In this document: in pieces, positions 42,419 through 53,672 of the stretch | How positions within the stretch are numbered: the stretch's first letter is position 1 | Layout of the letters: each line of letters opens with the position of its first letter | NCBI GenBank assembly: GCA_948144175.1 | Contig: CANXME010001990.1 | Location: forward strand, 2,232,001-2,296,000 | DNA from: Closterium sp. NIES-65 | Taxonomy: Eukaryota > Streptophyta > Zygnematophyceae > Desmidiales > Closteriaceae | Direction: 5' to 3' | DNA: 64,000 bases | Made by a program: the position numbers and the translations under genes | Notes under the pieces: generated by a model | What the model was told of the DNA's origin: nothing | Seen by the model: the letters and a program-made list of their open reading frames with translations, nothing else | Databases searched by the model: none

Positions 42419-42873
42419 TGTTGGAAACAAGTGATTTAAGCGCTTCTGCTGTGTCGAAACATCAAGTCTTAAACGAAGCGAAGCACAAACGAAACATCAG
42501 CGAGTCAACCATCAGAGGTTGACAACTGAAGCAACTGTTAGAGGTTACGCGAAGGTCAAAGGTCAGCGACCTTTGACTTGACAAATACAGCGCGACAGCA
42601 AGGACAAACAACTGATTTGATACAGAGAAGATGCCCGAGTGGTCACTGTATCGAACCGCAACAGCAACAGTAAAACAGTTATTAACTGTATCTCTTCATA
42701 TTCCTTGTATTCTTATAAAAACCTTGTATCTCTTTGTTTTAATCAATCTAATTTGCCCTCACATACGAGCGCAAGGTGGTTCAAGCACTTTTCACTACAC
42801 GCTTCCGCTATTACATTGTTCCTACCCAGAGTTTAGTCCTGCAAAGATCCTAAGGGCCTTTCTAAGCCCAACA
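42419..42873 (+). repeat. E2 3' LTR
   Basis: TGTTGGAAACAAG to AAGCCCAACA, 455 bp with TG..CA ends. The second copy, from the tandem duplication, is at 53218-53672. Confidence 0.9.
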
Positions 42874-45054
42874 TAGAAGACCGGCCGAGCACAAGTCATC
42901 AGGTACATGAGGCAGCCCACAAGCTCTGCGTAGGGGCCATTAGACTCAAAGGGCTCGTCGGGAAAAGGGCCTGTGAGTCGGTGGTTAACAGCAAGAGGAA
43001 TGGGCTGTGTGGTGGAGAACTGAAACCCGAACCGCCAAAAGACCTGCTACACCATGCGTGATTGAGTCAGTGTGATGGTGCGAGCGGCTGTGTCCCTGGT
43101 GATCTGCAGGCCAAGGTAGCGCTGCAGTTCACCGAGGTCAGTGCACTTGTGTCTCTTCTGCAATTCAGATTTCACCTCAGTCGGAGCTGCCCTGTCTGCT
43201 GTAGCAAAGACCAAGTCGTCGACGTACACTAGTATAAGGAAAGGAGTGGAACAAGTGCGAGCAAACAGCGACGGGTTGGCAGAGGAAGGACGAAACCCAA
43301 GTTCACAAAGCGTGGAGCGAAGAGTGTTGTGCCACTCACAGGGCGACTAGCGGAGACTGTAGACTGGCAGCCTTAGGCTCCAGTGGGCCCAAGGTGGGAA
43401 GGTATCAGTTAAGCCAGGAGGACGGCGCAGCCAGATCTCCTCGTGTAGGCGGCCTTGGAGAAAAGCAGTGGATAAGTCGAAGGAGTGCAGCTCGTAGTCT
43501 CGTTGTGTTGCTATGTGCAGTGCAATAACACCCGAAGAGTAGTCATCTTCGGGGTAGGGGCGAAGGTCTGGAAGAAGTCAACTCCCTCACGCTGACTGCA
43601 ACCCCTAGCCACGTAGCACACCTTGAACACATGCGGTGATCCACGCGGCCGCTTCACCTTGAAGAGCCACATGCCATCAGCAATGTTCGCCATGGGAGGG
43701 GGAACTGCGTCGACGTAAGTGCTTGTGGATCTCCAAGACGCTAACTCTCAGTCCATAGCCGCTTTCCACTGAGAGGCCCAATCCCCTGACACTACCTCAC
43801 GGTACGTGCGAGGTGTCCCTATGTCAAGGGCGTCGGGGTCTCCCTCAAGGGAAAGCAGCATGGCGCAAATAGAGGGGTAAGCGGCTGCTAAGAGCTCCAG
43901 CTCAAACTGCCTGTCCTCTAGGACGTCACAGCCAAGGGCAAACTCACCCCCGACGGACAGAGGACAGGGAGATGGAGTAGCCACCACACGCGTGGCGTAG
44001 TCAAGACGGTGGGTGGAAGCAAAATCAGCGACAGCGTTAGTAAGGGCCGAGACAGACGACGGAGAGGCACGACGGTTGGTGACAAGAGTGGCAAGAACAC
44101 GAGAGACAACTGTAGTAGTAAGTGATAGGGTGAGTGGAAACGGTGAAAGACGACTCAGGAGGTGAGGGGAGAACAGACACAGGCGGAGAATGACGAGGAC
44201 TAAAACGAAACAAGACAGTGCGGAGGTCAGCAAGAGGAGACGAGGGCTGAGCACGCGGGGAACAATGACTGGTCCAGTCGTGCGGGACAACAGGAGAAGA
44301 CGACTGTAGCTGTGAGGAGAGAAATCAGGGGGAGCCGAGACCGGAGGAGGAAACGTAGGACCGTATGCAGTAGGAGATTAGGGGTGGACAGGAGGAAAGG
44401 AAGGAAGACCAAGGGCCCGAAGGCCACTCATTGGAGGAAACAGCTGCTGCAGCGGCGGCTGCTGCTGGTGCTGGTGGTGGTCCAACTGCTGCAGCTCCCG
44501 CCTTTCCTGCTCCTCACGCTCAAGAGCCTGGAGACGTGTGTTGTAGCGATGGGGAGGCGCAGTGAGCGCCACAGTAGTCGTGTCTCCATCTCCTGTCTCC
44601 TCAGTACAAGCTCCGACAGCGCCATCAACTCCTTCTCCAGTACCATCAGAACTTGCACCACCGGTGCCAGAACCTCTAGCTCCAGACTCCCAAACTAACG
44701 CCACCAGCGCCAGCACCTCCAGCTCCACCACCCCCAGAACTAGCGCCACGAGCGCGAGCACCTCCAGCTCCAACACCCCCAGAACTAGCACCTCCAGGGC
44801 CAGCACCTCCAGCTCTAGCACCCCCAAAACTAGTGCCACCAACGCCAGCACCTCCAGCTCCAGCACCCCCAGAACTAGCACCTCCAGCTCCAACACCTCT
44901 CGATCGAGCGCCCCCAGACTGAGTACCGCCAGTAGCAGTACCTCCAGCTCCAACACCAACCGAATCCACAGTAACATGTCGCAGAAGTGCCCTGCCACCG
45001 ACGCGGCCCCTCCCCGCCTTTGACGCGGCCGCACCCTGCTGCCGACGCTGCCCT
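42874..45054 (-). mobile_element. E9: broken Ty1/copia fragment (beta group)
   Basis: Minus-strand RT region (42890-43740, including the YVDD box in 43047-43229), the stretch before RT (43748-44290) and linker repeats (44378-45054). It is cut on the left by the E2 LTR and on the right by the E10 LTR. The linker start MDSVGVGAGGTATGG is closest to that of E1, so E1 and E9 may be one subfamily. No LTR of its own was seen. Broken in many places. Confidence 0.8.
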
Positions 45055-45175
45055 TGAGGAAAGTGGAACGAGAATGAATGACTAAGGAATGGAAGTGATA
45101 CAAATATGCAACCCTAGAAATGTGTACCCCATATAGGCTACCCCACTATAGCCTACACAATATTATAATTTGACA
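45055..45175 (-). repeat. E10 3' LTR
   Basis: TGAGGAAAGTGG to ATTTGACA on the plus strand, 121 bp, the shortest LTR in the window. The second copy is at 55854-55974. Confidence 0.85.
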
Positions 45176-45519
45176 CACCCCCATAGGCAAAGTGGGGGAG
45201 AACAAGGGGTCACAAGACCAGTCAAGCAAAGCAGACAAAGCTCAGGGTGGATCACAACGTCACCACACAGTCCGAGCACAAGGTCAAGGCCACAAGGCCA
45301 GTTCACATGCAGGAATACACACATATATATAAAAGGCTAAACAAGCAAGAGCAGGTATATATATATGTAAGAGTACAAGCAAGGTCAAGAGATGAGCAAG
45401 TGAGGCAAGACAGGCACAAGACCTAGCTGAGTGCAGAAGCCCTGATGATCACAAGGCGGAAGTGCCTTGGTGAAAACATCAGCAGTGTTGGCCTCAGAGG
45501 CCACGTACGCAAGTCGCAA

Positions 45520-46899
45520 CTAACCACGCTGCTGCAACTCACGAGCAAGAAAGTAGCGGAGAGCAATGTGCTTCGTTCTGTGCTCCAGTTGCTGCTCCCG
45601 ACACAAGGCCAGCATGGCCTTGTTGTCTACGTACAGCACGGGACGAGAACGAGGCGGCTCTCCGAGGTAAGTCAGCAAGTAGGTGAGCCAGCAAAGCTCC
45701 TGTGCAGCCATGGCCCCGGCGTAGATCTCAGCCTCACAACTGGAGCCGAGAACAGAAGACGAGCGAGTAGCCCGCCACGAGATAGAGCCGGAACCAAGAC
45801 TGAAGGTGTAACCCTGTGACGACCGCTGCGTAGCCTGGTCGTCAGCCCAAGAAGCGTCCGCATGCCCAGTGAGGACCACTGGACTCCGCCCTCCAAGCAC
45901 TAGCCCCATGCCCGACGTACTGCACAAGTAGCGCAACACCCTCTTCGGTGCAGCCATGTGCTCTGGTCTATGTCTCCTAGGAGCAACATAGCGTGCAAGA
46001 ATGCTAAGAGGGTATGCAAGGTCAGGTTGTGTGCAGGTCATCAGGTACATGAGGCAGCCAACAAGCTCTGGGTACGGGCCACTCGACTCTACAGACTCAT
46101 CTGAAGGCAGAGCTGAGAGCGAATGGCGAGTAGACAGAGGAGTGGCCTGAGGCAAGGAGTACGTGAAGCCAAAGCGCTGAAGGACCTGCTGCACCATGTG
46201 TGACTGAATCAAGGTAATGGTGCGGCGTGCTCGGTCTCGCGTGATCTGCAAGCCAAGGTAGCTGCGCAGTTCACCCAGGTCTGTGCACGTGTGTCTCTTT
46301 CGCAGCTCGGACTTCACGTGGGCGAGTCCAGCAGTGTCAGCTATGGCAAACTCCAAGTCGTTGACATACACGAGGATGTAGAACGGCGGCAGAGAGGTGT
46401 CGGTACGCAGAAACAACAACGGGTCAGCAATAGAGGGAGCAAACCCAAGAGTCGCAAGCGTAGTCCTCAGTGTGTCGTGCCACTCGTGCGGTGCCTGGCG
46501 GAGACCGTAGACTGGCCGTTGGAGGCTCCACTGGGTGCCAGGAGGGAAAGTCCCAGTGAAGCCACGTGGACGGCGCAGCCAGATCTCCTCGTGCAGGCTA
46601 CCCTTGAGGAAAGCAGTGCTGAAGTCAAGGGAGTGAAGCTCGTAGTCACGCTGAGCGGATATGTGTAGCAGCATCCAGAGAGTGGTCATCTTCGGGGTGG
46701 GAGAGAAGGTCTGAAAGTAGTCAACTCCCTGCCGCTGACTGAAGCCACGAGCCACGTACCGCGCCTTGAAGACAGGCGGAGAGCCCGGCGGCCGCTTCAC
46801 CGTGAAAATCCACATGCCACTGACGATGTTCGCCCTAGGAGGGGGAACACTGTCAACGTAGGTGCCTATGGACTTCCAGGAAGCCATCTCTGCATCCAT
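45520..46899 (-). pseudogene. pol: E10 RT and RNase H remnant
   Basis: A 459-codon frame from WIFTVKRPPGSPPVFKARYV (RT), through QTFSPTPKMTTLW, YGLRQAPHEWHDTL and FYILVYVNDLEFAIAD at the YxDD position, to RNase H (SSCEAEIYAGAMAAQEL, YVDNKAMLALCREQ). It belongs to a broken element and is repeated at 56319-57698. Confidence 0.85.
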
Positions 46900-46986
46900 A
46901 GCTGCCTGCCACTAAGAGGAGTAGGGACCCTCTATGGCCTCCGCGTAAGAGCGCGGAGTCGGGATGTCTAGTGCATCCGGGTCTCC

Positions 46987-48702
46987 CTAAGGGGTAAGCA
47001 GTACGGACGCGAGATGAGGTGAAGCAGCAACCAGAGACTGGAAATCCTCCTGCCTGTCCTCAAGGACGTCTGTGCCAAGAGCACACTCACCCCCGACGGA
47101 GGGAGGACAGACAGACGCAGACTCACCAACAAGACCTGCAGCATAGTCTAGACAACAGCGAGCAGCAAAGTCGACGAGCTCAGCAACAAGACCACACGCA
47201 GCAATGGAATTAAACGAGGGTTCAGTGACAAAAGTAGCAAGGAGACGCGTGGCGGTAGGACTGGCAGCACGAAGAGAGTCCGACTCCGGGTCGGCAAGCG
47301 TAGGAAGAGAGGACTCAAGAGGAGAAGGCAAAGGGACACGCAGAGGAGCAGTCGACAGACGCAGAGACATCCGGTGCGTGCTAGGGACAGGAGGAGGACG
47401 CTGACGCGGACCGCGACCACTAGCGCGAGCAGCACGAACAGGCGACGCGGGACCAGACGCAGAGTCACGACGCTCAGCAAGACCTCCAGTAGGACCAGTG
47501 TAAGGAGAGGACAGGCGGTGGACACCCTATAGGAGGAGAAGGACCAAGAACCTACTGAAGGAGCGGAACGAAGTACGGCCGAGGCCGCGCGGCGACTCTA
47601 GACACAGCGGGGACAGCACCAGTTTCTCAGCGGCAGCACCAGCACCAACAACACCTCCAGCTGCAGGACCTCCAGCAGTACCAGCAGCACCCGCAGCAGG
47701 ACTACCGCCAGGACTGACAGCAGTAGCCTAAGCGCCAACACCCTCAGCAGCTCCAGCTCCAGTCGTACCTGCAGGCCCAACAGCTCCAGCACTCCCAGGA
47801 CGAGCACCTCCGGGACCGGCGGCACCAGCACCCTCAGCGGCCGAAGAAGCTCCAGCTCCAGCAGTACGCCTCCAGCGCTGGGCAAACCACTCGCGCAACT
47901 CTTGTCGAAAGAGTGCCTCCCGCCAAGACGAAGCACCCGGAGAACCTCCAGGCCCAGCACCGCTAGACGCCACACGCGCAGGTCCAGCGGCCGCTGGCTC
48001 CGCACCACTAGGCTCACTAGCTCCAGACGCAGCACCCCTAGGCTCAGCAGCTCCTGACGTAGCACTCCCAGGCTCAGCACCCCCAGTCGTAGCACCCCCG
48101 GGCTCAGCACCCCCAGTCGCAGTACCCCCAGGCTCAGCACCCCCAGGCGTAGCACCCCCAGGCTCAGCACCCGCAGTCGCAGCACCCCCAGACTCAGCAC
48201 CCCCAGGCTCAGCACTCACGCGCGCAGCACCCCCAGAGTCGGCACCCCCAGGCTCAGCACCCGCAGCAGTACCAGAGTCACCAGCAACCTCGACCGGCTC
48301 GACTGCGTCTACCTGGGACACACCTGAAGGGGCAGGACCCTGAGGGGGGAGGGGGTCTCTCGGGGGGGGACTTGGCACAAGGAAGTGCAGAGGCGGGGGG
48401 AGGGACGGAGTGCGGTAGGATAAGAGGCGGTAGTAGGGGACTGACTCGTCGAACGTGACGTCCTGGGAGGACAGAACACGACGAGAGGTGGGGTGGTAGA
48501 GCTGCCACCCAGGGGCGTCAGGGGGGAAGCCAAGGAAGACACAGGGAGCAGCACGAGGGGACAGCTTGTCCGCAGACAAGTCGCGAACAAACGCCCGAGA
48601 TCCCCAGACACGGAACGCAGATGCATCGCCGACCTTCCCCGTCCACAGCAAGGCTGGGGAGGTCTCCGGCCTGGAGACCCAGGGGTGAAGGTTGATCTGA
48701 TG
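46987..48702 (-). pseudogene. pol: E10 linker and integrase C-terminal remnant
   Basis: The frame 47728-48903 holds integrase C-terminal segments (HQINLHPWVSRPETSPALLW, GKVGDASAFRVWGSRAFVRD, SSQDVTFDESVPYYRL) and the pentapeptide linker (about 48040-48260). The pre-RT part is at 46987-47370. The first 68 codons of the long frame lie beyond 48702, antisense to E11, and are not part of E10. Confidence 0.8.
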
Positions 48703-48839
48703 TGCTCGTGCATCTCCTGCTCTAGGTGCTGGTGAGGTTGCTGCTCTAGGTGCTCTTGCGTCTCTTGCTCTAGGTGCTGGTGAGGCTGCTGCTCTAGGTG
48801 CTAGTGCGTCTCCTGCTCTGGGTGCTGGTGAGGCTGCTG

Positions 48840-50139
48840 CTCCAGGTGCTGGTGAGTCTGCTCTCTCAGGTACTGCGCTTGCTGAGGCCTTGTACACCTT
48901 CACTCAGGCGCTTCCTGCTCCTTCTTTCGCGACAACACCACCCTCACGCCGCTCAGCCGGCCGGTTCCAGTCTCCCTGGCAGACCCCTCAGGGGGTCCAG
49001 TCCTTGCGCACTCCCCCACGGTCTTGCCGTGTCTAGCGGTCCCGTCTGGCTCCCTGTCAGGTCTTCACCTCCCCTCGTTCTCTACAAACTTGGTGAGTGG
49101 TGCTGACCTCCACGACCAGTGGGTTGACCAGTTCACTCTTGGAGGTCAGCGCGTGACCCACTGTACGTGCTCCCAGACGGGCCGGGCACCTGGCCACGTT
49201 TACCCGTGCGCGTGGCTCGAGTTTGTACACACTGACTACTGTGTCGCCTCTGGTCGCTGCGTCTGCGTCTTCGTCAGGTCAGCTAGTGGCCCCCTGCTCG
49301 TGTCGCGCTTTGTCGCACCAGACTCTCCTTTGGCACCACCGTCTTGGTCACCCCTTGGTGCAGCGCCTTCATAGCATGCATCGCCGAGTCCTTGTCTCTG
49401 GTCTTCCCAGGGTTCTCCCTCCCCTCCCACCCTCGCTTGCTCCTCCCTGTCTTCCCTGTGTCGAGGGGCAGTAGCGCGCTGCTCCTCACTCCTCCTCGTT
49501 CCCTCCCACAGAGGCTCCCATGCAGACTCTCCACCTGGACGTGTGGGGCCCAGCCCGCGTCTGTGGACAGGGCCACGAGCGGTACTTCCTGCTGGTCGTC
49601 CACGACTACACGCGTTACACCACGGTCTTCCCCTTGCAACGCAAGGGGGAGGTCCCTGATGTTTTTATCCCTTGGATCTGCGCTGTTCGTCTCCAGCTCC
49701 GCGAGCGGTTCCAGTCGGACTTTCCTGTCCTGCGTCTGCACTCTGACAGAGGCGGTGAGTTCTCCTCAGACCTCTTGGCAGCCTTCTGTGCAGAGCATGG
49801 CATCCGCCAGACGTTCACGCTTCCGGCCTCTTTGTAGCAGAATGGGGTTGCTGAGCGCTGCATTGGCTTAGTCGCTCATACCTCCATGATCCATGCAGCT
49901 GCCCCCCATTTTCTGTGGCCGTTTGCTGTCCGGTACGCCGCGCATCAGCTCAACCTCTGGCCCCGTGTCTCCTTGTTGGAGACCTCGCCCACATTGGTGT
50001 GGACGGGGAAGTTTGGTGATGTCTCGCATTTCCGGGTCTGGGGTGCTCGTGCCTTTGTTCGCGATACCACCACGGACAAGCTCTCTGCATGCGCTATTCC
50101 CTATGTCTTCCTTGGCTTTGTCCCTGACGCGCCTAGTTT
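48840..50139 (+). pseudogene. pol: E11 protease and integrase remnant
   Basis: Protease-side sequence (LHLPSFSTNLVSGADLHD) near 49060, gag-pre-integrase HHRLGHPLVQRLHS near 49340 with CLPC, the integrase core in 49520-49837 (LHLDVWGPARVCGQG, LHSDRGGEFSSDLLAAFCA) and its C-terminal part in 49886-50139. Broken in several places. A second copy is at 59609-60908. Confidence 0.8.
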
Positions 50140-50148
50140 GTTGTTCAA

Positions 50149-50434
50149 GATCCGTCAATTTGAGAGCTTACGACGAACACATTGCTCAACTAAACGCAAA
50201 TCCGCTCAGAAGGATTGTGCGCCTTAGCCTTAGGTACCATCTCCAAGTTGATTCAGTCGTTAAGATGGTCTAGAGAGTGAGAACCGAGTAAAAACGTCCA
50301 GCAGCCTCATGACTAGAATGGTAGAGGAAGTACAAGCATGTAGACATGGAAAGTTGGAGTTGGGGACTCCAAGAGAACCATGAGAGGGAAGGGGTTCTCC
50401 AAGAGCTAGAAAAGGATGGTAGGAACCTTCCTAG
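50149..50434 (-). repeat. Gamma-type (E7-like) LTR fragment
   Basis: TGTTCAAGATCCGTCA matches the reverse complement of the E7 LTR end. The similarity goes on through gaacctt cctag and stops at about 50434, so roughly the last 40% of the LTR is present. It separates integrase from the linker/RT part of E11. A second copy is at 60918-61203. Confidence 0.8.
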
Positions 50435-50437
50435 TGG

Positions 50438-52412
50438 TCGCGGTTCGCGTCAGCGTCCTCCTCCTGTCCCTGGCACGCACCGGATGTCTCTGCGTCCGTC
50501 CACTGCTCCTCTGCGTGCCCCTTTGCCTTCTCCTCCTGAGTCCTCTCTTCCTGCTCTTGCCGACCCGGAGTCGGACTCTCTTTGTGCTGCCAGTCCTACT
50601 GTCACGCGTCTCCTTGCTACTGTTGGCACTGGCCCTTGTTTTGAGTCCACTGGTGTGTCTGCCCTAGTTGCAGAGCTCGTCGACTTTGCTGCTCGCTGTC
50701 GCCTAGACTACGCTGCCAGTCTTGTTGCTGAGTCTGAGTCTGTTTGTCCTTTGTCCGTCAGGGGTGAGTGTGCCCTTGGCACGGACGTCCTTGAGGACAG
50801 GCATAAGGAGTTCCAGTGCTTGGCCGCTGCTTCACCTCATCTCGGGTCCGTACTGCTTACCTCTGAGGGAGACCCGGATGCACTTGACATCCCGACTCCG
50901 CGCTCTTACGGGGAGGCGATAGAGGGTCCCTTCTTCTCTCAGTGGCAGACAGCTATGGACGCAAAGATGGCTTCCTGGAAGTCCACAGGCACCTACGTTG
51001 ACACTATTCTCCCTCCTAGGGCGAACATCGTCAGTGTCATGTGGATTTTCAGGGTGAAGCGACCGCCAGGTTCTCCGCCTGTCTTCAAGGCGCATTACGT
51101 GGCTCGTGGCTTCAGTCAGCGGCAGGGAGTTGACTACTTTCAGACCTTCTCTCCCACCCCGAAGATGACCACTCTTCGGGTACTGCTGCACATAGCTGCT
51201 CACCGTGACTACGAGCTACACTCTCTCGACTTCAGCACTCCTTTCTTGCAGGGCAGCCTGCACGAGGAGATCTGGCTCTGTCGCCCACCTTGTTTCACTG
51301 GGTCTTTTCCTCCTGGCACCCAGTGGAGCCTCCAACGGCCAGTCTACGGTCTCCACGAGGCACCGCGTGAGTGGCACGACACACTGAGGACTACACTTGC
51401 GGCTCTTGTCTTTACTCCCTCTACTGCCGACCCGTCGCTGTTTCTGCCTATCGACACTTCTTTGCCGCCGTTCTACATCCTCGTGTACGTCGACGACTTG
51501 GTCTTTGCCACAGCTGACACTGCTGGACTCGCCCACGTGAAATCCGATCTGCAGAAGAGACACACGTGCACAGACCAAGGTGAACTGCGCAGCTACCTTG
51601 GCTTGCAGATCACTCGGGACAGAGCACGCCGCACCATTACCCTGACTCAATCACACATGGTGCAGCAGGTCCTTCAGCGCTTCGGCTTCACGTACTCCTC
51701 GCCTCAGGCCACTCCTCTGCCTACTCGCCACTCGCTCTCAGCTCTGCCTTCGGATGAGTCCGTAGAGTCAAGTGGCCAGTACCCAGAGCTTGTTGGCTGC
51801 CTCGTGTACCTGATGACCTGCACACAACCTGACCTTGCATACCCTCTTAGCATTCTCGCACGCTATGTTGCTCCTGGGAGACACAGGCTGGAGCACATAG
51901 CTGCACCGAAGAGGGTGTTGCGCTACTTGTGCGGTACGTCAGGCATGGGGTTTGTGCTTGGAGGGCAGAGTCCGGTGGTCCTCACTAGGCACGCAGACGC
52001 TTCTTGGGCTGACGCCCAGGCTACGCAGCGGTCGTCACAGGGTTACACCTTCAGCCTTGGTTCCGGCTCTGTCTCGTTGGGGGCTACTCGCTCGTCTTCT
52101 GTTCTCGGCTCCAGTTGTGAGGCTGAGATCTACGCAGGAGCCATGGCTGCACAGGAGCTTCGCTGGCTCACCTACCTGCTGACTCACCTTGGAGAGCCGC
52201 CTCGTTCTCCTCCAGTGGTGTACGTAGACAACAAGGCCATGCTGGCCTTATGTCGGGAGCAGCAACTGGAGCACAGAACGAAGCACATTGCTCTCCGCTA
52301 CTCTCTATGTCGTGAGTTGCAGCAGCGTGGTCAGCTGCGTCTTGCGTACGTGGCCTCTGAGGCCAACACTGCTGATATCTTCACCAAGGCGCTTGCGCCT
52401 TGTGACCATTAG
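50438..52412 (+). pseudogene. pol: E11 linker, RT and RNase H remnant
   Basis: The long frame 50346-52412 begins in the gamma LTR fragment. From 50438 on it is copia: RQRPPPVPGTHRMSLRPS, ESDSLCAASPTVTRLLAT, RT with VYVDDLVFATAD, RNase H with CEAEIYAGAMAAQELRWL, and the tail SEANTADIFTKALAPCDH. This RT part is long and open. Confidence 0.85.
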
Positions 52413-52681
52413 CGCTTCTGTACTCAGCTAGGCCTTGTGCCTACCTTGCCTCACTTGCTCACCTCTTGACCTTGCTTGTACTGTTACATATATATATACC
52501 TGCTCTTGCTTGTCTAGCCTTCTTTATATATATGTACTCCTGCATGTGAACTGGCCTTGTGGCCTTGAACTTGTGCTCGGAATGTGTGGTGACGTTGTGA
52601 TCCACCCTAAGCTTGCTTTGCTTTGCTTTGCTTGACTGGTCTTGTGACCCCTTGTTCTCCCCCACTTTGCCTATGGGGGTG
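52413..52681 (+). other. E11 3' non-coding region
   Basis: No gene. It contains TATATA stretches (52488-52535), the beta-group block GTGATCCACCCTAAGCTTG and the purine tract CTATGGGGGTG just before the LTR. Confidence 0.7.
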
Positions 52682-52809
52682 TGTCAGAACATTATAGCTC
52701 ATGCATATTGTGTAGGCTATAGTGGGGTAGCCTATAATGGGTACAACCCAATTAGGGTTAGTACTTGTACCCAATTCATTCATAGTTCATTCATCCTCAT
52801 TTCTTCTCA
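52682..52809 (+). repeat. E11 3' LTR
   Basis: TGTCAGAACATTATAGC to TTTCTTCTCA, 128 bp, followed by CCCAT and E2 sequence. Its last 31 bases and everything after them repeat 41980 onward. Confidence 0.9.
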
Positions 52810-53217
52810 CCCATCTCTTGGAAGTCGAGCAAGCAGGAACTAATTGCTCTCTCCTCAGCTGAAGCAGAATACATTGCACTCTGCTTAGCCACCAAGGACT
52901 TTACCTTCGCGAACTGCCGGAAGAAGCGAAGGTGGCCCAGTGACCCAACATCTCCCTGTTCTGCGACAACCAGTCTGCAATCCGCATAGCCAACAAGAAC
53001 GGATTCGCGAACAGAATGAAGCACATATCGCCCTGCGATATTTCTTTGTGAAGCACGAGATCGAGAAGGGGAGACTCGAGCTGTCCTACTGCCCCACGTC
53101 TGAGATGGCAGCTGATTTCTTGACCAAGAAGCTTGGAAAGCAGAAGTTCAAGTACTGCATGCTGCTGACTAGACAAGGCCACGTCACCAGCAACGACACT
53201 CCAAAAGCGAAGGTGAG

Positions 53218-53672
53218 TGTTGGAAACAAGTGATTTAAGCGCTTCTGCTGTGTCGAAACATCAAGTCTTAAACGAAGCGAAGCACAAACGAAACATCAGC
53301 GAGTCAACCATCAGAGGTTGACAACTGAAGCAACTGTTAGAGGTTACGCGAAGGTCAAAGGTCAGCGACCTTTGACTTGACAAATACAGCGCGACAGCAA
53401 GGACAAACAACTGATTTGATACAGAGAAGATGCCCGAGTGGTCACTGTATCGAACCGCAACAGCAACAGTAAAACAGTTATTAACTGTATCTCTTCATAT
53501 TCCTTGTATTCTTATAAAAACCTTGTATCTCTTTGTTTTAATCAATCTAATTTGCCCTCACATACGAGCGCAAGGTGGTTCAAGCACTTTTCACTACACG
53601 CTTCCGCTATTACATTGTTCCTACCCAGAGTTTAGTCCTGCAAAGATCCTAAGGGCCTTTCTAAGCCCAACA
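53218..53672 (+). repeat. E2 3' LTR, duplicated copy
   Basis: Second copy of 42419-42873, identical as far as I compared. RNase H tail sequence precedes it at 52815-53217. Confidence 0.9.

Larger units (their letters stand above)
8070..42873 (+). mobile_element. E2: old Ty1/copia element (alpha group) split by three insertions
   Basis: The pieces of E2 are 8070-8374, 17618-22256, about 37510-37607 and about 42016-42873. Between them lie E3 (target repeat TACTC at 8370-8374 and 17618-17622), E5 (CGCCT at 22252-22256, TGCCT at 37505-37509) and E8 (CCCAT at 37603-37607 and 42011-42015). Parts in order are an LTR fragment, tRNA primer site, gag, protease, integrase, reverse transcriptase, RNase H and a 455-bp 3' LTR. 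The remaining left LTR piece differs from the right LTR by about 6% by eye. It is old and broken, with more than ten breaks besides the insertions. Confidence 0.85.
45055..48702 (-). mobile_element. E10: broken Ty1/copia element (beta group)
   Basis: The 3' LTR is at 45055-45175 (121 bp). Then, to the right, come the reverse-complement purine tract CACCCCCATAG, a 3' UTR, RNase H and RT, the linker, and the C-terminal part of integrase. It ends at about 48702 where the strand of the copia sequence flips. No 5' LTR or gag is present. It is broken with only a few breaks in the RT-RNase H part, so it may be fairly recent. Confidence 0.85.
41980..50603. repeat. Large tandem duplication, copy 1
   Basis: 8624 bp matching 52779-61372 at about 99.9% by eye: I noticed about seven substitutions and one 30-bp length difference. 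The offset is 10,799 bp before the length difference and 10,769 bp after it. It contains the end of E2, E9, E10 and the first part of E11. The left edge lies inside a beta LTR and the right edge inside a pol linker. Confidence 0.95.
48703..52809 (+). mobile_element. E11: broken mosaic Ty1/copia element (beta group)
   Basis: It starts without an LTR in the region before protease. Protease and integrase follow to about 50139, then a minus-oriented piece of a gamma-type LTR (50149-50434), then linker, RT and RNase H (50438-52412), 3' UTR and a complete 128-bp LTR (52682-52809) followed by CCCAT. The integrase and RT parts seem to come from different beta subfamilies. Broken. Confidence 0.8.
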
